From Salinisphaera sp. G21_0 (GTDB taxonomy: Bacteria; Pseudomonadota; Gammaproteobacteria; Pseudomonadales; Endozoicomonadaceae), in contig NZ_JAGHQW010000028.1 of assembly GCF_017744115.1 (NCBI RefSeq), positions 1-64,000 of the forward strand: 64,000 nucleotides of DNA, written 5' to 3'. A program made the position numbers and the translations under genes. The notes beneath the pieces were generated by a model. The model was not told the origin of the DNA. It saw nothing but the letters and a program-made list of their open reading frames with translations, and did not search any database. Positions 37,308-46,670 of this stretch are shown one piece after another; positions within the stretch are counted from its first letter, which is position 1; the number at the start of each line of letters is the position of its first letter.

Positions 37308-40300
37308 ATGGATAGAGGCGCTGCTGGTATAAGTTGGAAATACACGACATCAGGTAATAATTATAAACCACCGGATGGTCATACCAATGCTTCAAGGAGT
37401 GGGCGATATCAGCATAGCACAGTCAGACAGGTGAATACTCCACTCCCCTATATCCCAAGGTGTAATGAATTTTATCATACTTCTGACGCATGCTCTTCTC
37501 ACTATCCACCAAGACATTCAGTAAAACCTGTTTATGATTTTAATGCTCTCATTACACACGAAAAAATGAATTGCCTGGTGAGGATATCTGCTCGTTATGG
37601 TGATCGCTATGATGGTAGAAAACACAGTCAATTTGCCAGTTCAATTAAACAATACACACTGGCGTCGAAACGACCTTTAAATCATAGTGAACAAAGCCAA
37701 CTGATACCATTGTTGCACGATTTTAAAGCGACACCCGGGTGGACCTGGCGAAGCCTGACGACAACGCTTCATTCCTTTACTTCAGCGGGTGTTTTGACCC
37801 CTCATAAATACATGGATGAGTTGGGAAAGGAAACTCAAGCTGCTTTACTGTCAACTTTACTTGATGCAGTAACAATACAGTGCAACCAAAAACCTGAAGT
37901 AAGGACTATTGATACACAAGGTATCGCCAACCTGCTATGGGCTGTGGCGAAACTGGTGGACAACGGGCTGGAGAAGACAGCGAAGCTCAAAGAGGCCATA
38001 GCCGCACTATTGCCCCATGTGAAAACCAAAGCCGAATCAAAAGAAGAGAAAGACCACTTTACTCCTCAGCATATTACCAACCTGCTGTGGGCCCTGGCGA
38101 AACTGGTGAACAACGGGCTGGAGAAGACAGCGAAGCTCAAAGAGGTCGTAGCCGCGCTGTTGCCCCATGTGAAAACCAAAGCCGAATCAAAAGACGAGAA
38201 AGACCACTTCAACACCCAAGGTATCGCCAACCTGCTGTGGGCTGTGGCGAAACTGGTGGACAACGGGCTGGAGCTGGAGAAAACACCGAAGCTCAAAGAG
38301 GCCGTGGCCGCTCTGTTGCCCCATGTGAAAACCAAAGCCGAATCAAAAGACGAGAAAGACCACTTCAACACTCAAGGTATCACCAACCTGCTGTGGTCCG
38401 TGGCGAAACTGGTGGACAACGGGCTGGAGCTGGAGAAAACACCGATGCTCAAAGAGGCCGTAGCCGCGCTGTTGCACCATGTGAAAACCAAAGCCGAATC
38501 AAAAAAAGAGAAAGACCGCTTCATTCCTCAGCATATCGCCAACCTGCTTTGGTCTTTGGCGAAACTGGTGGACAACGGGCTGGAGCTGGAGAAGACACCG
38601 AAGCTCAAAGAGGCCGTAGCCGCGCTGTTGCCCCATGTGAAAACCAAAGCCGAATCAAAAAAAGAAAAAGACCGCTTCATTCCTCAGCATATCGCCAACC
38701 TGCTGTGGTCTTTGGCGAAACTGGTGGACAACGGGCTGGAGCTGGAGAAGACACCGAAGCTCAAAGAGGCCGTGGCCGCGCTGTTGCCCAATGTGGAAAC
38801 CAAAGCAGAATCAAAAGAAGAGAAAGAACACTTCAAGCCACAGGAAGTCGCCAACCTGCTTTGGGCCGTGACGAAACTGGTGGGCAACGGACTGGAGCTG
38901 GAGAAGACACCGAAGCTCAAAGAGGCCGTGGCTGCGCTGTTGTCCCATGTGAAAACCAAAGCCGAAACAAAAGAAGAGAAAGACCAATTCAAGCCACAGG
39001 ATGTCGCCAACCTGCTATGGGCCGTGGCGAAACTGGTAGACAACGCGCTGGAGCTGGAGAAGGTACCGAAGCTCATAGAGGCCGTGGCCGCACTTTTGCG
39101 CCATGTGAAAACCAAAGCCGAAACAAAAGAAGATAAAGACCTCTTCAAGCCACAGGATGTCGCCAACCTGCTATGGGCCGTGGCGAAACTGGTGGACAAT
39201 GGCCTGGAGCTGAAGAAGACACCGAAGCTCAAAGAGGCCGTGGCCGCGCTGTTGCCCCATGTGGAAACCAAAGCCGAATCAAAAGAAGAGAAAGACCACT
39301 TCAAGCCACAGGAAGTCGCCAACCTGCTGTGGGCCGTGGCGAAACTGGTGGACAATGGGCTGGAGCTGGAGAAGACACCGAAGCTGAAAGAGGCCGTGGC
39401 CGCGCTGTTGCCCCATGTGGAAACCAAAGCCGAATCAAAAGAAGAGAAAGACCAATTCAAGCCACAGGGTGTCGCCAACTTGCTGTGGGCCTTGGCGAAA
39501 CTGGCGGACAATGGGCTGGAGCTGGAGAAAACACCGAAGCTCAAAGAGGCCGTGGTCGCACTATTGCCACATGTGAAAATCAAAGCCGAATCAAAAGAAG
39601 AGAAAGACCACTTCAAGCCGCAGGAAGTCGCCAACCTGCTGTGGGCTGTGGCGAAACTGGTTGACAACGGACTGGAGCTGGAGAAGACACCGAAACTCAA
39701 AGAGGCCGTAGCCTCGCTGTTGCCCCATGTGGAAATCAAAGCCGAATCAAAAGAAGAGAAAGACCACTTCAACACTCAAGGTACCGCCAACCTGCTGTGG
39801 GCCCTGGCCAAACTGATGGACAATGGGCTGGAGCTGGAGAAAACACCGAAGCTCAAAGAGGTTGTCGCTACGCTGTTGCCCCATGTGCTAACCAAAGCCG
39901 AATCCAAGGAAGAGAAAGACCATTTCAAGCCACAGGAAGTCGCCAACCTGCTGTGGTCCCTGGCAAAACTGGGTGAGGCTATTGAGCTGAACGTGGTTAA
40001 ATCAATGTTCGATTCTCTTGTCGAGAGAATCAGTGAAAACCCTCAGCTCTCTGAGCATGATATATCGATGTCTCTCTGGGGAGTAATGGTATTCTGTGCC
40101 AGATTTTATCTGGACACAGGTAGCAATGATAAAAACTCGCTTGAAAAGCACATAGGTGAACTATTTTCTCGCCTGGAAAATACATCCTCAGGCAATACAG
40201 ATGATCAATCCATCATTGCCATGGCTGCAAGTTGGCTGGGGAGAACGTGTCCGGTCGTCCCCCATTACCGAACAATCATTTCACAATCTCAATCCACATT

Positions 40301-40793
40301 CCGCGATCACCTCCAATCAAGCTTTCCGTCGTTGAAGATTGAAGAAGAAAAGAGTCTGAACTCATTACCTCCGGTTGACCTGCGACTGCCAGATTACAAT
40401 ATGGTTATCGATGTTCAGGGACCTTCTCATTACGTGAGTGGTGATTTCAAAACCAGGAATGGTTCGACTTTGCTTAAAATCGCCCTGCTGCAAAAACTAG
40501 GATTTGATGTCATTGAAATCCCGGTGAACAAGCTTGATAACCAGAATTCAATGGAAATCGTTATTGATCAAATAAAGACAAAGTTAGCAGTCCTGCCAGA
40601 ACCCCATGGCTCTGTGTCACTTAATAGCGGCGGGGGGGCAGACGATGAGGCATACGTTACTGCCGATGAAGGAGAGCAATTCTCAGATGACTGTTACTTT
40701 ACCGCGGAAGAATATTTAGAAGAACAAACAGGTAAACCAAAAAAGAGAAAAAGGAAGAGAAAAAAAGCCAGTAAAAACTCATTATGGGGATAA
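37308..40793 (+). CDS. RAP-domain protein with thirteen 52-aa OPR-like repeats
   Basis: A 1161-aa protein. The first 200 residues are unique. From about residue 200 come 13 near-identical units (FKPQEVANLLWAVAKLVDNG..., ending EKDH), the first two shorter by two residues, then one or two divergent units to about residue 960. The NLLWALAKL core recalls octotricopeptide/FAST-type repeats of eukaryotic organelle RNA-binding proteins. Residues 1023-1085 form a RAP domain: MVIDVQGPSHYVSG, then LKIALLQKLGFDVIEIP. The C-terminus ends in an acidic stretch and a basic run KPKKRKRKRKK at 1143-1153, similar to a nuclear localisation signal. No signal peptide is present. It is flanked by direct repeats and a decayed copy. 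RNA binding in a host organelle or nucleus is inference. Confidence 0.85.
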   Translation: MDRGAAGISWKYTTSGNNYKPPDGHTNASRSGRYQHSTVRQVNTPLPYIPRCNEFYHTSDACSSHYPPRHSVKPVYDFNALITHEKMNCLVRISARYGDRYDGRKHSQFASSIKQYTLASKRPLNHSEQSQLIPLLHDFKATPGWTWRSLTTTLHSFTSAGVLTPHKYMDELGKETQAALLSTLLDAVTIQCNQKPEVRTIDTQGIANLLWAVAKLVDNGLEKTAKLKEAIAALLPHVKTKAESKEEKDHFTPQHITNLLWALAKLVNNGLEKTAKLKEVVAALLPHVKTKAESKDEKDHFNTQGIANLLWAVAKLVDNGLELEKTPKLKEAVAALLPHVKTKAESKDEKDHFNTQGITNLLWSVAKLVDNGLELEKTPMLKEAVAALLHHVKTKAESKKEKDRFIPQHIANLLWSLAKLVDNGLELEKTPKLKEAVAALLPHVKTKAESKKEKDRFIPQHIANLLWSLAKLVDNGLELEKTPKLKEAVAALLPNVETKAESKEEKEHFKPQEVANLLWAVTKLVGNGLELEKTPKLKEAVAALLSHVKTKAETKEEKDQFKPQDVANLLWAVAKLVDNALELEKVPKLIEAVAALLRHVKTKAETKEDKDLFKPQDVANLLWAVAKLVDNGLELKKTPKLKEAVAALLPHVETKAESKEEKDHFKPQEVANLLWAVAKLVDNGLELEKTPKLKEAVAALLPHVETKAESKEEKDQFKPQGVANLLWALAKLADNGLELEKTPKLKEAVVALLPHVKIKAESKEEKDHFKPQEVANLLWAVAKLVDNGLELEKTPKLKEAVASLLPHVEIKAESKEEKDHFNTQGTANLLWALAKLMDNGLELEKTPKLKEVVATLLPHVLTKAESKEEKDHFKPQEVANLLWSLAKLGEAIELNVVKSMFDSLVERISENPQLSEHDISMSLWGVMVFCARFYLDTGSNDKNSLEKHIGELFSRLENTSSGNTDDQSIIAMAASWLGRTCPVVPHYRTIISQSQSTFRDHLQSSFPSLKIEEEKSLNSLPPVDLRLPDYNMVIDVQGPSHYVSGDFKTRNGSTLLKIALLQKLGFDVIEIPVNKLDNQNSMEIVIDQIKTKLAVLPEPHGSVSLNSGGGADDEAYVTADEGEQFSDDCYFTAEEYLEEQTGKPKKRKRKRKKASKNSLWG
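37908..40010 (+). repeat. tandem 156-bp coding repeat array
   Basis: About 13 units of 156 bp (the first two 150 bp) with high nucleotide identity. The period is a multiple of three, which keeps other frames open on both strands across the array. Recombination between units would change the repeat number without shifting the frame. Confidence 0.92.
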
Positions 40794-40911
40794 TGACCGG
40801 AGAAAGTTTCTGACGTATCTGCCAGTGAACCATAAACCCAGGGACTCTTTGTGCAATGCTTGCCAGCCATCGACCAGCTTTAGTCTTGCGTCCCTTCAAT
40901 TTCTTATAGTA

Positions 40912-40929
40912 AGGCTTTCGCGAAAGCCT
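40912..40929. repeat. 18-bp perfect palindrome downstream of the RAP gene
   Basis: AGGCTTTCGCGAAAGCCT is self-complementary. It lies between the RAP-gene stop and the yebC terminator in a stretch with no recognised gene and could be a protein-binding site or the remains of a mobile element. Confidence 0.5.
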
Positions 40930-40951
40930 CGGACTGTGGGAACGAGTCCGT

Positions 40952-40974
40952 AAAACCCGGAGCAATCCGGGCTT
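40952..40974 (-). terminator. rho-independent terminator of yebC
   Basis: On the minus strand, AAGCCCGG-ATTG-CTCCGGGTTTTA forms a GC-rich stem followed by T residues, 21 bases after the yebC stop. Confidence 0.75.
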
Positions 40975-40990
40975 TCAGTTAACACAACCC
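40962..40990. repeat. 29-bp direct repeat, right copy
   Basis: It matches 36797-36825 with one mismatch and overlaps the yebC terminator. Together the two copies bracket the RAP block. Confidence 0.8.
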
Positions 40991-40994
40991 GGAC

Positions 40995-41741
40995 TCAGCC
41001 CAGTTGCTCCATGACTTCTGCAGGAATGTCCGCATTGGTATAGACATTCTGAACATCATCCAGATCTTCCAGACGATCAATCAGCTTCATGATTTTCTCG
41101 GCACCTGCCAGATCAAGCTCTGTCTGGGTAGAAGCGATCATGGCGACTTCACCACCCGCAGGAGTGAGCCCCGCTGCTTCCAGAGCATCCTTGACGGCCA
41201 TAAACTCAGTCCACTCGGTCAGCACTTCTACTGAGCCATCATCATTAGTGACGATATCTTCAGCACCGGCTTCCAGGGCTGCATCCATGAGCTGCTCTTC
41301 ATCAACACCTTCTTCAAAGAAAATCTGACCTTTACGCTCGAACAGATAAGCAACGGAGCCATCGGTTCCGAGGTTACCACCATGCTTGGAAAAAGCATGA
41401 CGAACTTCAGCCACTGTCCGGTTGCGGTTATCCGTCAGGCACTCAACCAGAACCGCGATACCTCCGGCCCCGTAGCCTTCATAGGTGACTTCTTCCATAT
41501 TGGAATCATCTTCACCACCGGCACCACGAGCAATCGCGCGGTTAATGGTATCCCGGGTCATATTGGCAGCCAGGGCTTTATCAACGATCGCTCGCAGCTT
41601 CGGGTTATCCTCAACATTACCGCCGCCCTGCTTTGCGGCAACGGTCAGTTCTCGGATAATTTTGGTAAAGATCTTGCCCCGCTTGGCGTCCTGCGCAGCC
41701 TTACGGTGTTTGATGTTGGCCCATTTACTATGACCTGCCAT
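40995..41741 (-). CDS. yebC: YebC/PmpR-family regulatory protein
   Basis: A 248-aa protein beginning [22 protein letters not shown] with [18 protein letters not shown] and [17 protein letters not shown], all hallmark blocks. The family includes DNA-binding regulators (PmpR in Pseudomonas) and TACO1-like factors that relieve ribosome stalling at proline runs; which role applies is not decided by sequence. Gene order aspS-yebC-ruvC is ancestral, broken here by the RAP block downstream. Confidence 0.95.
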   Translation of the reverse strand: MAGHSKWANIKHRKAAQDAKRGKIFTKIIRELTVAAKQGGGNVEDNPKLRAIVDKALAANMTRDTINRAIARGAGGEDDSNMEEVTYEGYGAGGIAVLVECLTDNRNRTVAEVRHAFSKHGGNLGTDGSVAYLFERKGQIFFEEGVDEEQLMDAALEAGAEDIVTNDDGSVEVLTEWTEFMAVKDALEAAGLTPAGGEVAMIASTQTELDLAGAEKIMKLIDRLEDLDDVQNVYTNADIPAEVMEQLG

Positions 41742-41801
41742 AAAAACCTCTATTTAAACGCTTGGCTGGCAGCCGCTCCACTGAGAGGCTGCCACGATTA
41801 T

Positions 41802-43586
41802 TCAGTGACTGGTTGCAGATGCCGGATCGCGACGAATGCGCAGATTCAGATCACGAACCTGCTGACTTTCCACTTCACCCGGAGCCTGCGTCAGCAAACA
41901 GGAAGCTGACTGGGTTTTCGGGAAGGCAATCACTTCACGGATGTTAGTCGTACCACACAGCAGCATCACCAGACGGTCCAGACCAAACGCCAGACCACCA
42001 TGGGGAGGCGCTCCGTACTTCAGGGCATCCAGCAGAAAGCCAAACTTCTCACGCTGCTCTTCTTCCTGGATGTCCAGCACACGGAATACCGCCTGCTGCA
42101 TTTCCTGACGATGAATACGGACGGAACCACCACCCACTTCATAGCCATTCAGAACCATATCATAAGCACGGGACAGTGCCTGAGAAGGATTAGCTTCCAG
42201 CTCTTGCGCAGAGCAGGTTGGTGCCGTGAATGGATGGTGCAGCGCAGTCAGGGAACCATTATCAGTTTCTTCAAACATCGGGAAGTCAACAACCCACAAT
42301 GGTGCCCAGTCACAGGTATAAAGATTCAGATCTTCACCCACCTTGCAACGCAAAGCACCCAGTGCCTCATTCACAATCGTTTCTTTATCCGCACCAAAGA
42401 AGACAATGTCGCCATTGGCAGCACCAATACGGGACATGATGTTCATGGTGACATCATCACCCAGAAACTTGATGATTGGCGACTGAAGGCCTTCAACCCC
42501 TTTCTCCAGCTCATTCACCTTGATCCAGGCCAGACCTTTAGCACCGTAGATGCTGACAAACTTTGTGTAGTCGTCAATCTGCTTACGGCTCAACTCGGCA
42601 CCGCCGGTCACTTTCAGCGCGGCAACACGGCCTTTAGGATCTTCTGCCGGGCCTTTAAATACCTTGAAGTCAACGCCAGCCATCAGGTCTGCTACATCCA
42701 CCAGCTCCAGGGGAATACGCAGGTCTGGCTTGTCAGAACCATAACGGCTCATGGCTTCGGCATAGGTCATGCGTGGGAATTCAGCACCGAGATCCACGCT
42801 CTTCACTTCCATGAACAGTTTTTTGATCAGGGACTCAGTGATGCCCATGATCTGAGCTTCATCCAGGAAGGATGTCTCAATATCGATCTGGGTAAATTCA
42901 GGCTGACGGTCAGCACGCAGATCTTCATCACGGAAACACTTGACGATCTGGTAGTAACGATCAAAACCAGACACCATCAACATCTGTTTGAACAGCTGTG
43001 GAGACTGGGGAAGTGCGTAGAAGTGCCCCGGATGCACGCGGCTGGGCACCAGGTAGTCCCGGGCTCCCTCCGGAGTTGCACGGGTCAGCATCGGTGTTTC
43101 AATATCCAGAAAGCCTTGCTCTTCCATAAAGCGACGCACGACAGCGGTGGCTTTGCTGCGAATAATCAGCTTTTCCTGCATTTCAGGACGACGCAGATCA
43201 ATGACCCGGTTACGCAGGCGGACATCTTCACCCACGTCGGTATAACCTTCAATCTGGAAAGGCGGAGTCTGGGCCTGGTTAAGGATTTCCACCTGCTTAC
43301 CCAGCACCTCAATCTCACCGGTAGACATATTGCTGTTCACGGTGCCTTCAGGACGGGGACGAACCATACCGGTGATTTTCAGGACATATTCGCTACGCAC
43401 CTTGTCAGCCAGTGCAAACGCTTCTTCAGTATCAGGGTCGACCACCACCTGAGCCAGGCCTTCACGGTCACGCAGGTCCAGGAAAATCACGCCACCGTGA
43501 TCACGACGGCGATGTACCCAACCGCAGAGGGTGACTTCCTGCCCATCATGGGAAAGATTCAGTTCGCCGCAATAATGGCTGCGCAT
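41802..43586 (-). CDS. aspS: aspartyl-tRNA synthetase
   Basis: About 594 aa from the ATG at 43586, six bases after GAGGT. The N-terminal OB fold binds the anticodon ([26 protein letters not shown]), and the class II core shows motif 2 ([18 protein letters not shown]) and motif 3 ([15 protein letters not shown]). A GAD insertion lies between. It charges the tRNA-Asp that is encoded five times at the start of this window. Confidence 0.97.
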   Translation of the reverse strand: MRSHYCGELNLSHDGQEVTLCGWVHRRRDHGGVIFLDLRDREGLAQVVVDPDTEEAFALADKVRSEYVLKITGMVRPRPEGTVNSNMSTGEIEVLGKQVEILNQAQTPPFQIEGYTDVGEDVRLRNRVIDLRRPEMQEKLIIRSKATAVVRRFMEEQGFLDIETPMLTRATPEGARDYLVPSRVHPGHFYALPQSPQLFKQMLMVSGFDRYYQIVKCFRDEDLRADRQPEFTQIDIETSFLDEAQIMGITESLIKKLFMEVKSVDLGAEFPRMTYAEAMSRYGSDKPDLRIPLELVDVADLMAGVDFKVFKGPAEDPKGRVAALKVTGGAELSRKQIDDYTKFVSIYGAKGLAWIKVNELEKGVEGLQSPIIKFLGDDVTMNIMSRIGAANGDIVFFGADKETIVNEALGALRCKVGEDLNLYTCDWAPLWVVDFPMFEETDNGSLTALHHPFTAPTCSAQELEANPSQALSRAYDMVLNGYEVGGGSVRIHRQEMQQAVFRVLDIQEEEQREKFGFLLDALKYGAPPHGGLAFGLDRLVMLLCGTTNIREVIAFPKTQSASCLLTQAPGEVESQQVRDLNLRIRRDPASATSH

Positions 43587-43677
43587 AATATACCTCAAAT
43601 CAGGAATTCAACTGGATTTCATCCCTACAGCCGGGCTGAAAGGATTTGGATCAATCACTGGTTGCCGGGCAACTCTT

Positions 43678-43950
43678 TTATTGACTGGTTGCAGGGCAAC
43701 CGGCACAACTACTCTTGCTGTCTTTGCCAGGACAGTGGTTATCACTGGAAGACAGGTTTTTCTTACTGCCTCCTTTGAAGTCGGTTTCATACCAACCGCC
43801 ACCTTTCAGCCTGAAGGCCGGTGCGCTTAACAGCTTCTTCAGTGCGGCCTGACCACAGACAGGGCAATCACTCAACGGTGCATCACTGAATTTTTGAATC
43901 GCTTCAGTCACTTCGGAGCATTGCTCACACTGATACTCATAGATCGGCAT
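43678..43950 (-). CDS. FmdB-family zinc-ribbon protein
   Basis: A 90-aa protein opening MPIYEYQCEQCSEV with the second zinc pair in CPVCG, then LKKLLSAPAFRLKGGGWYETDFK, the standard FmdB core. The C-terminal tail is Ser/Lys-rich with three more Cys (HCPGKDSKSSCAGC). The family is putatively regulatory and no firm function is known. It is upstream of aspS, as in many gammaproteobacteria. Confidence 0.9.
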   Translation of the reverse strand: MPIYEYQCEQCSEVTEAIQKFSDAPLSDCPVCGQAALKKLLSAPAFRLKGGGWYETDFKGGSKKNLSSSDNHCPGKDSKSSCAGCPATSQ

Positions 43951-44083
43951 TGACGCTAGCCTACCCTTTTACTTACAACAGTAAGCACCATCGCATTGAA
44001 TTGGGCGCTTACGTTTACTGATTCGCAGAAAAACGGCCATTATACCCCAAAGACCGGCAGAGTCAGCCGTTGCCAGACAAAAA

Positions 44084-44110
44084 AAGCCGCACTGGTTACC
44101 AGTACGGCTT
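44084..44110 (-). terminator. terminator after the type III substrate-like gene
   Basis: On the minus strand AAGCCGTACTGG/CCAGTGCGGCTT forms a stem with one mismatch, followed by a seven-T run. Confidence 0.88.
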
Positions 44111-44166
44111 ATCAAATAGAACGAACAACACCGAATCCTTTTTTGGTCTATCGTCGATATTGCCTC

Positions 44167-45702
44167 TTAAACCGGATGAGATTTGAGCATATCCGCCTCA
44201 TAGCGTTCCTGATCCCTGATCGCCTCGATAACCATGGTCTCGACTTCTCGCTCTGCTTCAAGCAGCTGGGCAAGTTGATTGGTCCCAACAGAATCAACCA
44301 TGTCCCCATCCGATCTCTTTTCCAGTGCCTCTTGCATATCCGCCATTCGCTCTTTTAACAGGAGCATTGTAAATGCCTGTGGATTATTAGCCCCTTCAAG
44401 ACTGAGACTGTCGCCAAGATAGGGCTGATCGACGGGATTTTCTTCACTGGCTGTCACTGGTGGCTCTGCCGGGGGTATCGGAGACTGTGCATTTTTAGTG
44501 CTTTCAAGACTATTGTCAGGATTTGACTGATCAGTTCCCTTTTTATCATTGCCCGTTACTGGTGGCTCTGCACGCAGCATTGGAGCCTGTGAATTATCGG
44601 CATCCTCAATACTGGCACTATCGCCAGGATATGACCGATTGATGGTATTTTTTTCACGGGCTGTCACGGGAGGCTCTGCACGCAGCACCAGAGCCAGACC
44701 TTCAGCCGCATCAGCTAACTGTTGCTCAGATGGAGCGGCCTGATTGCGCACAGAGTCCAGCGCAGAGGTGTCACGAGCCGAAAAGAAACTGAACAGGCTA
44801 TCAACTACCTCCGGGCTTACCAGCGATTTCAATGCCTCAGGAGAGCCTTTTCCTCCCCGGGGCTGACGACTTTCAATGTCACGATCCGATACCCGAAGGA
44901 TCTCCCTGTCATAGTCAGCAGCAATAAGACTGGTCAGCCTGGAGCGAACCTCGTCACTGTCAAAACGCTTTTCTAATACTTTTAATTCATGTTTAAGTTC
45001 ATCCAGCTGCTCTTCACCGGATTCCAGAGATTCCGGACTGATAGCCTTCACCAGGGGGACCGACAGGTCCCTGGCCGCATTATCATCAGAACTCGAAAGC
45101 AGCGCCTGTTTTGCATTCAGTCGCACCTCTGCGGCCATTTTCTTCCCTTTTAATACTTCTATTTCAGCATCCAGCGCTGGCTTCTGATGGTCAGGAGCCC
45201 TGTCCCGTTCTGCCCGTTTGCTGTTGATCGAATGCTGCGTTGACTCAACTGTTTTTCTAATTGCACTAATATCCGTTAAAAGAGAGACTTGTGCCTGCCG
45301 GTCTGCAGCCCGTATTTCAATGGTTGTCACACTATTAAGTACCTTAATGTCATTAAGCGCACCTCTTAATGACAACAGCAGGTTCTGGGTATCAGAAAGA
45401 TCAAGCTCCCCAGGAGTCAGGGCATTATTCTGGGCAATCATGGCACGAAACGAATCAAGCCTTGACTGCAAGGATTTTGCCAGATAGTCAACACCGTTGC
45501 TGCCACTATTTAACGGAGCATTCAGATGGACACCCGCCTGACTTCCGTCCGGACCGGAACTGGCAGATTGTGAGACAGAATTTGCTGGACTGTAGCCACT
45601 ACTTACCCCATTCCCGGGATTTGCTGAAACATTGCCCGGTGTGCCCGGAGCAGGCGTTATTCCTGTTTGTACACCACCCGGTTCTCCAACTGTGTTCGAC
45701 AT
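44167..45702 (-). CDS. probable type III secretion substrate (coiled coil, Pro-rich repeats)
   Basis: A 511-aa protein with no family I can name. The N-terminal 75 residues are Gly/Ser/Pro/Asn-rich and lack a Sec signal, typical of type III secreted proteins. Residues about 75-270 are helical with heptad-like stretches (IEVLKGKKMAAEVRLNAKQ, LDELKHELKVLEKRF). Residues about 335-450 hold three imperfect 36-aa repeats centred on LRAEPPVT. No transmembrane pair is visible, so a classical translocator is unlikely. It is 84 bases downstream of a SycD-type chaperone gene on the same strand and ends in a terminator, so the two form a bicistronic unit; being the chaperone's client is inference from that. 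Confidence 0.7.
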   Translation of the reverse strand: MSNTVGEPGGVQTGITPAPGTPGNVSANPGNGVSSGYSPANSVSQSASSGPDGSQAGVHLNAPLNSGSNGVDYLAKSLQSRLDSFRAMIAQNNALTPGELDLSDTQNLLLSLRGALNDIKVLNSVTTIEIRAADRQAQVSLLTDISAIRKTVESTQHSINSKRAERDRAPDHQKPALDAEIEVLKGKKMAAEVRLNAKQALLSSSDDNAARDLSVPLVKAISPESLESGEEQLDELKHELKVLEKRFDSDEVRSRLTSLIAADYDREILRVSDRDIESRQPRGGKGSPEALKSLVSPEVVDSLFSFFSARDTSALDSVRNQAAPSEQQLADAAEGLALVLRAEPPVTAREKNTINRSYPGDSASIEDADNSQAPMLRAEPPVTGNDKKGTDQSNPDNSLESTKNAQSPIPPAEPPVTASEENPVDQPYLGDSLSLEGANNPQAFTMLLLKERMADMQEALEKRSDGDMVDSVGTNQLAQLLEAEREVETMVIEAIRDQERYEADMLKSHPV

Positions 45703-45786
45703 AATAACGCCCTCCCTGACCCTGACGCCTGAAAATCACCCTGCCCGGTACTCGTTACCGGACAACAAACAATCCCTGAAACACCT

Positions 45787-46263
45787 TCACTGCAATTTGC
45801 CACGAACAAAACTGGTCAATTTTTTCGCCTGCTGAAGCTCATCTTTCCAACGGGCAGACTGGCTTGCTCTTGTCACCGCCTCAGATAAGGCTTTCTGAGC
45901 CAGAGACCAGCGCTCAATCTCAATAAAGCATTTAGCCATCATCAGAGAAGCCCTTGGGTCCTTCTGATCAAGCTTTGCCCCATGAGCCAGGGTTGCCGCA
46001 GCCTGGGCAAAAAGGGAAAGCTCATACTGAGACAAACCCAGGCCAAGAAAATAGGAATAGCTGGTATGATCAAGCAGACAAAGATGTCGGAAAACCTTTA
46101 ATGCATCGGTATAATGCCCGGAATTAAACTGGGCAAAAGCCACCCTGTAGATAGCATCAAGCTGACATTGGTCTAAATTGCGAAGTTCTTTCATGGTGCC
46201 ACCTTTAGCCAAATAAGCGAGCCAAAGTGACGCTGAGGACGGCTGATCAGCCTTATTATTCAT
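45787..46263 (-). CDS. SycD/LcrH-family type III secretion chaperone
   Basis: About 158 aa. The layout matches SycD, the class II chaperone for translocators: an N-terminal helix ending in KGGTMKELRNL, then three TPRs with YRVAFAQFNSGHYTDALKVF, LCLLDHTSYSYFLGLGLSQY and DPRASLMMAKCFIEIERWSLA. The FLGLG and LCxLDH blocks are highly characteristic. The start at 46263 keeps the N-terminal helix; an ATG at 46194 with AAGGTGG would drop it. No secretion-apparatus genes are in the window, so the pair is an orphan here and must use a system encoded elsewhere. Confidence 0.87.
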   Translation of the reverse strand: MNNKADQPSSASLWLAYLAKGGTMKELRNLDQCQLDAIYRVAFAQFNSGHYTDALKVFRHLCLLDHTSYSYFLGLGLSQYELSLFAQAAATLAHGAKLDQKDPRASLMMAKCFIEIERWSLAQKALSEAVTRASQSARWKDELQQAKKLTSFVRGKLQ

Positions 46264-46620
46264 AACCCTCGAAAGCCTCATCCCTGATAAAATTGTGTAA
46301 GGTATTATTCCATTATAAACAGTTTATATTTATACCCATTCATCATTAGTGGCAGCAAAGCTTAAAACTGACTTAATCACTTTATAAATCAAATGTTTAT
46401 ATAAAATTCCGTGCTACCTTTTTTTTCACTCAGCACCTGAATTAAAAATCAATCGTACGGAATTTGTGGATACTTACAGATGGACTAAGGCCTCAGAACA
46501 TACAATAACTCATTGATAAAGCCATCACCGAAATAAGCAATTCAGATAATGAAAGACTTGTATGCACTGGCCTACTCTGATTACAAGGCATCTGGAATAT
46601 TGATTCACTAATTTTTAAGC
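46264..46620. other. intergenic region upstream of the chaperone gene
   Basis: No gene is seen. It is AT-rich and contains a TATAAT-like minus-strand element near 46311-46316, a candidate for the chaperone promoter. Confidence 0.4.
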
Positions 46621-46650
46621 AAAAAAAGAGGGCATTCGCCCTCTTTTTTT
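46621..46650. terminator. strong terminator after the porin gene
   Basis: AAAAAAAGAGGGC-ATTC-GCCCTCTTTTTTT, a 13-bp perfect stem with T-runs on both strands, 20 bases past the porin stop. Confidence 0.9.
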
Positions 46651-46670
46651 CAACTTAAGCAGTTAACTGC

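Noticed and set aside
37937-39136. Long open frame in a second forward frame across the RAP repeats, rich in Arg, Gly and Glu
   Set aside because: It arises because the repeat period is a multiple of three, so any open frame in one unit stays open in all. It has no start signal and no known domain.
38684-39775. Antisense open frame of about 363 codons across the same repeats (SFSSFDSALVFTWG-type repeats)
   Set aside because: The same repeat artefact on the other strand; low-complexity Ser/Phe/Ala content mirrors the Lys/Glu/Leu sense repeats.
40699-40965. Basic minus-strand frame of 88 codons overlapping the end of the RAP gene
   Set aside because: It overlaps a confident coding end, has no ribosome-binding site and matches no family; the unexplained part is noted only as a palindrome and terminator region.
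42000-43778. 592-codon open frame antisense to aspS
   Set aside because: aspS is certain on the other strand with all class II motifs. The antisense product is rich in His and Gln with no domain; it is a codon-bias shadow.
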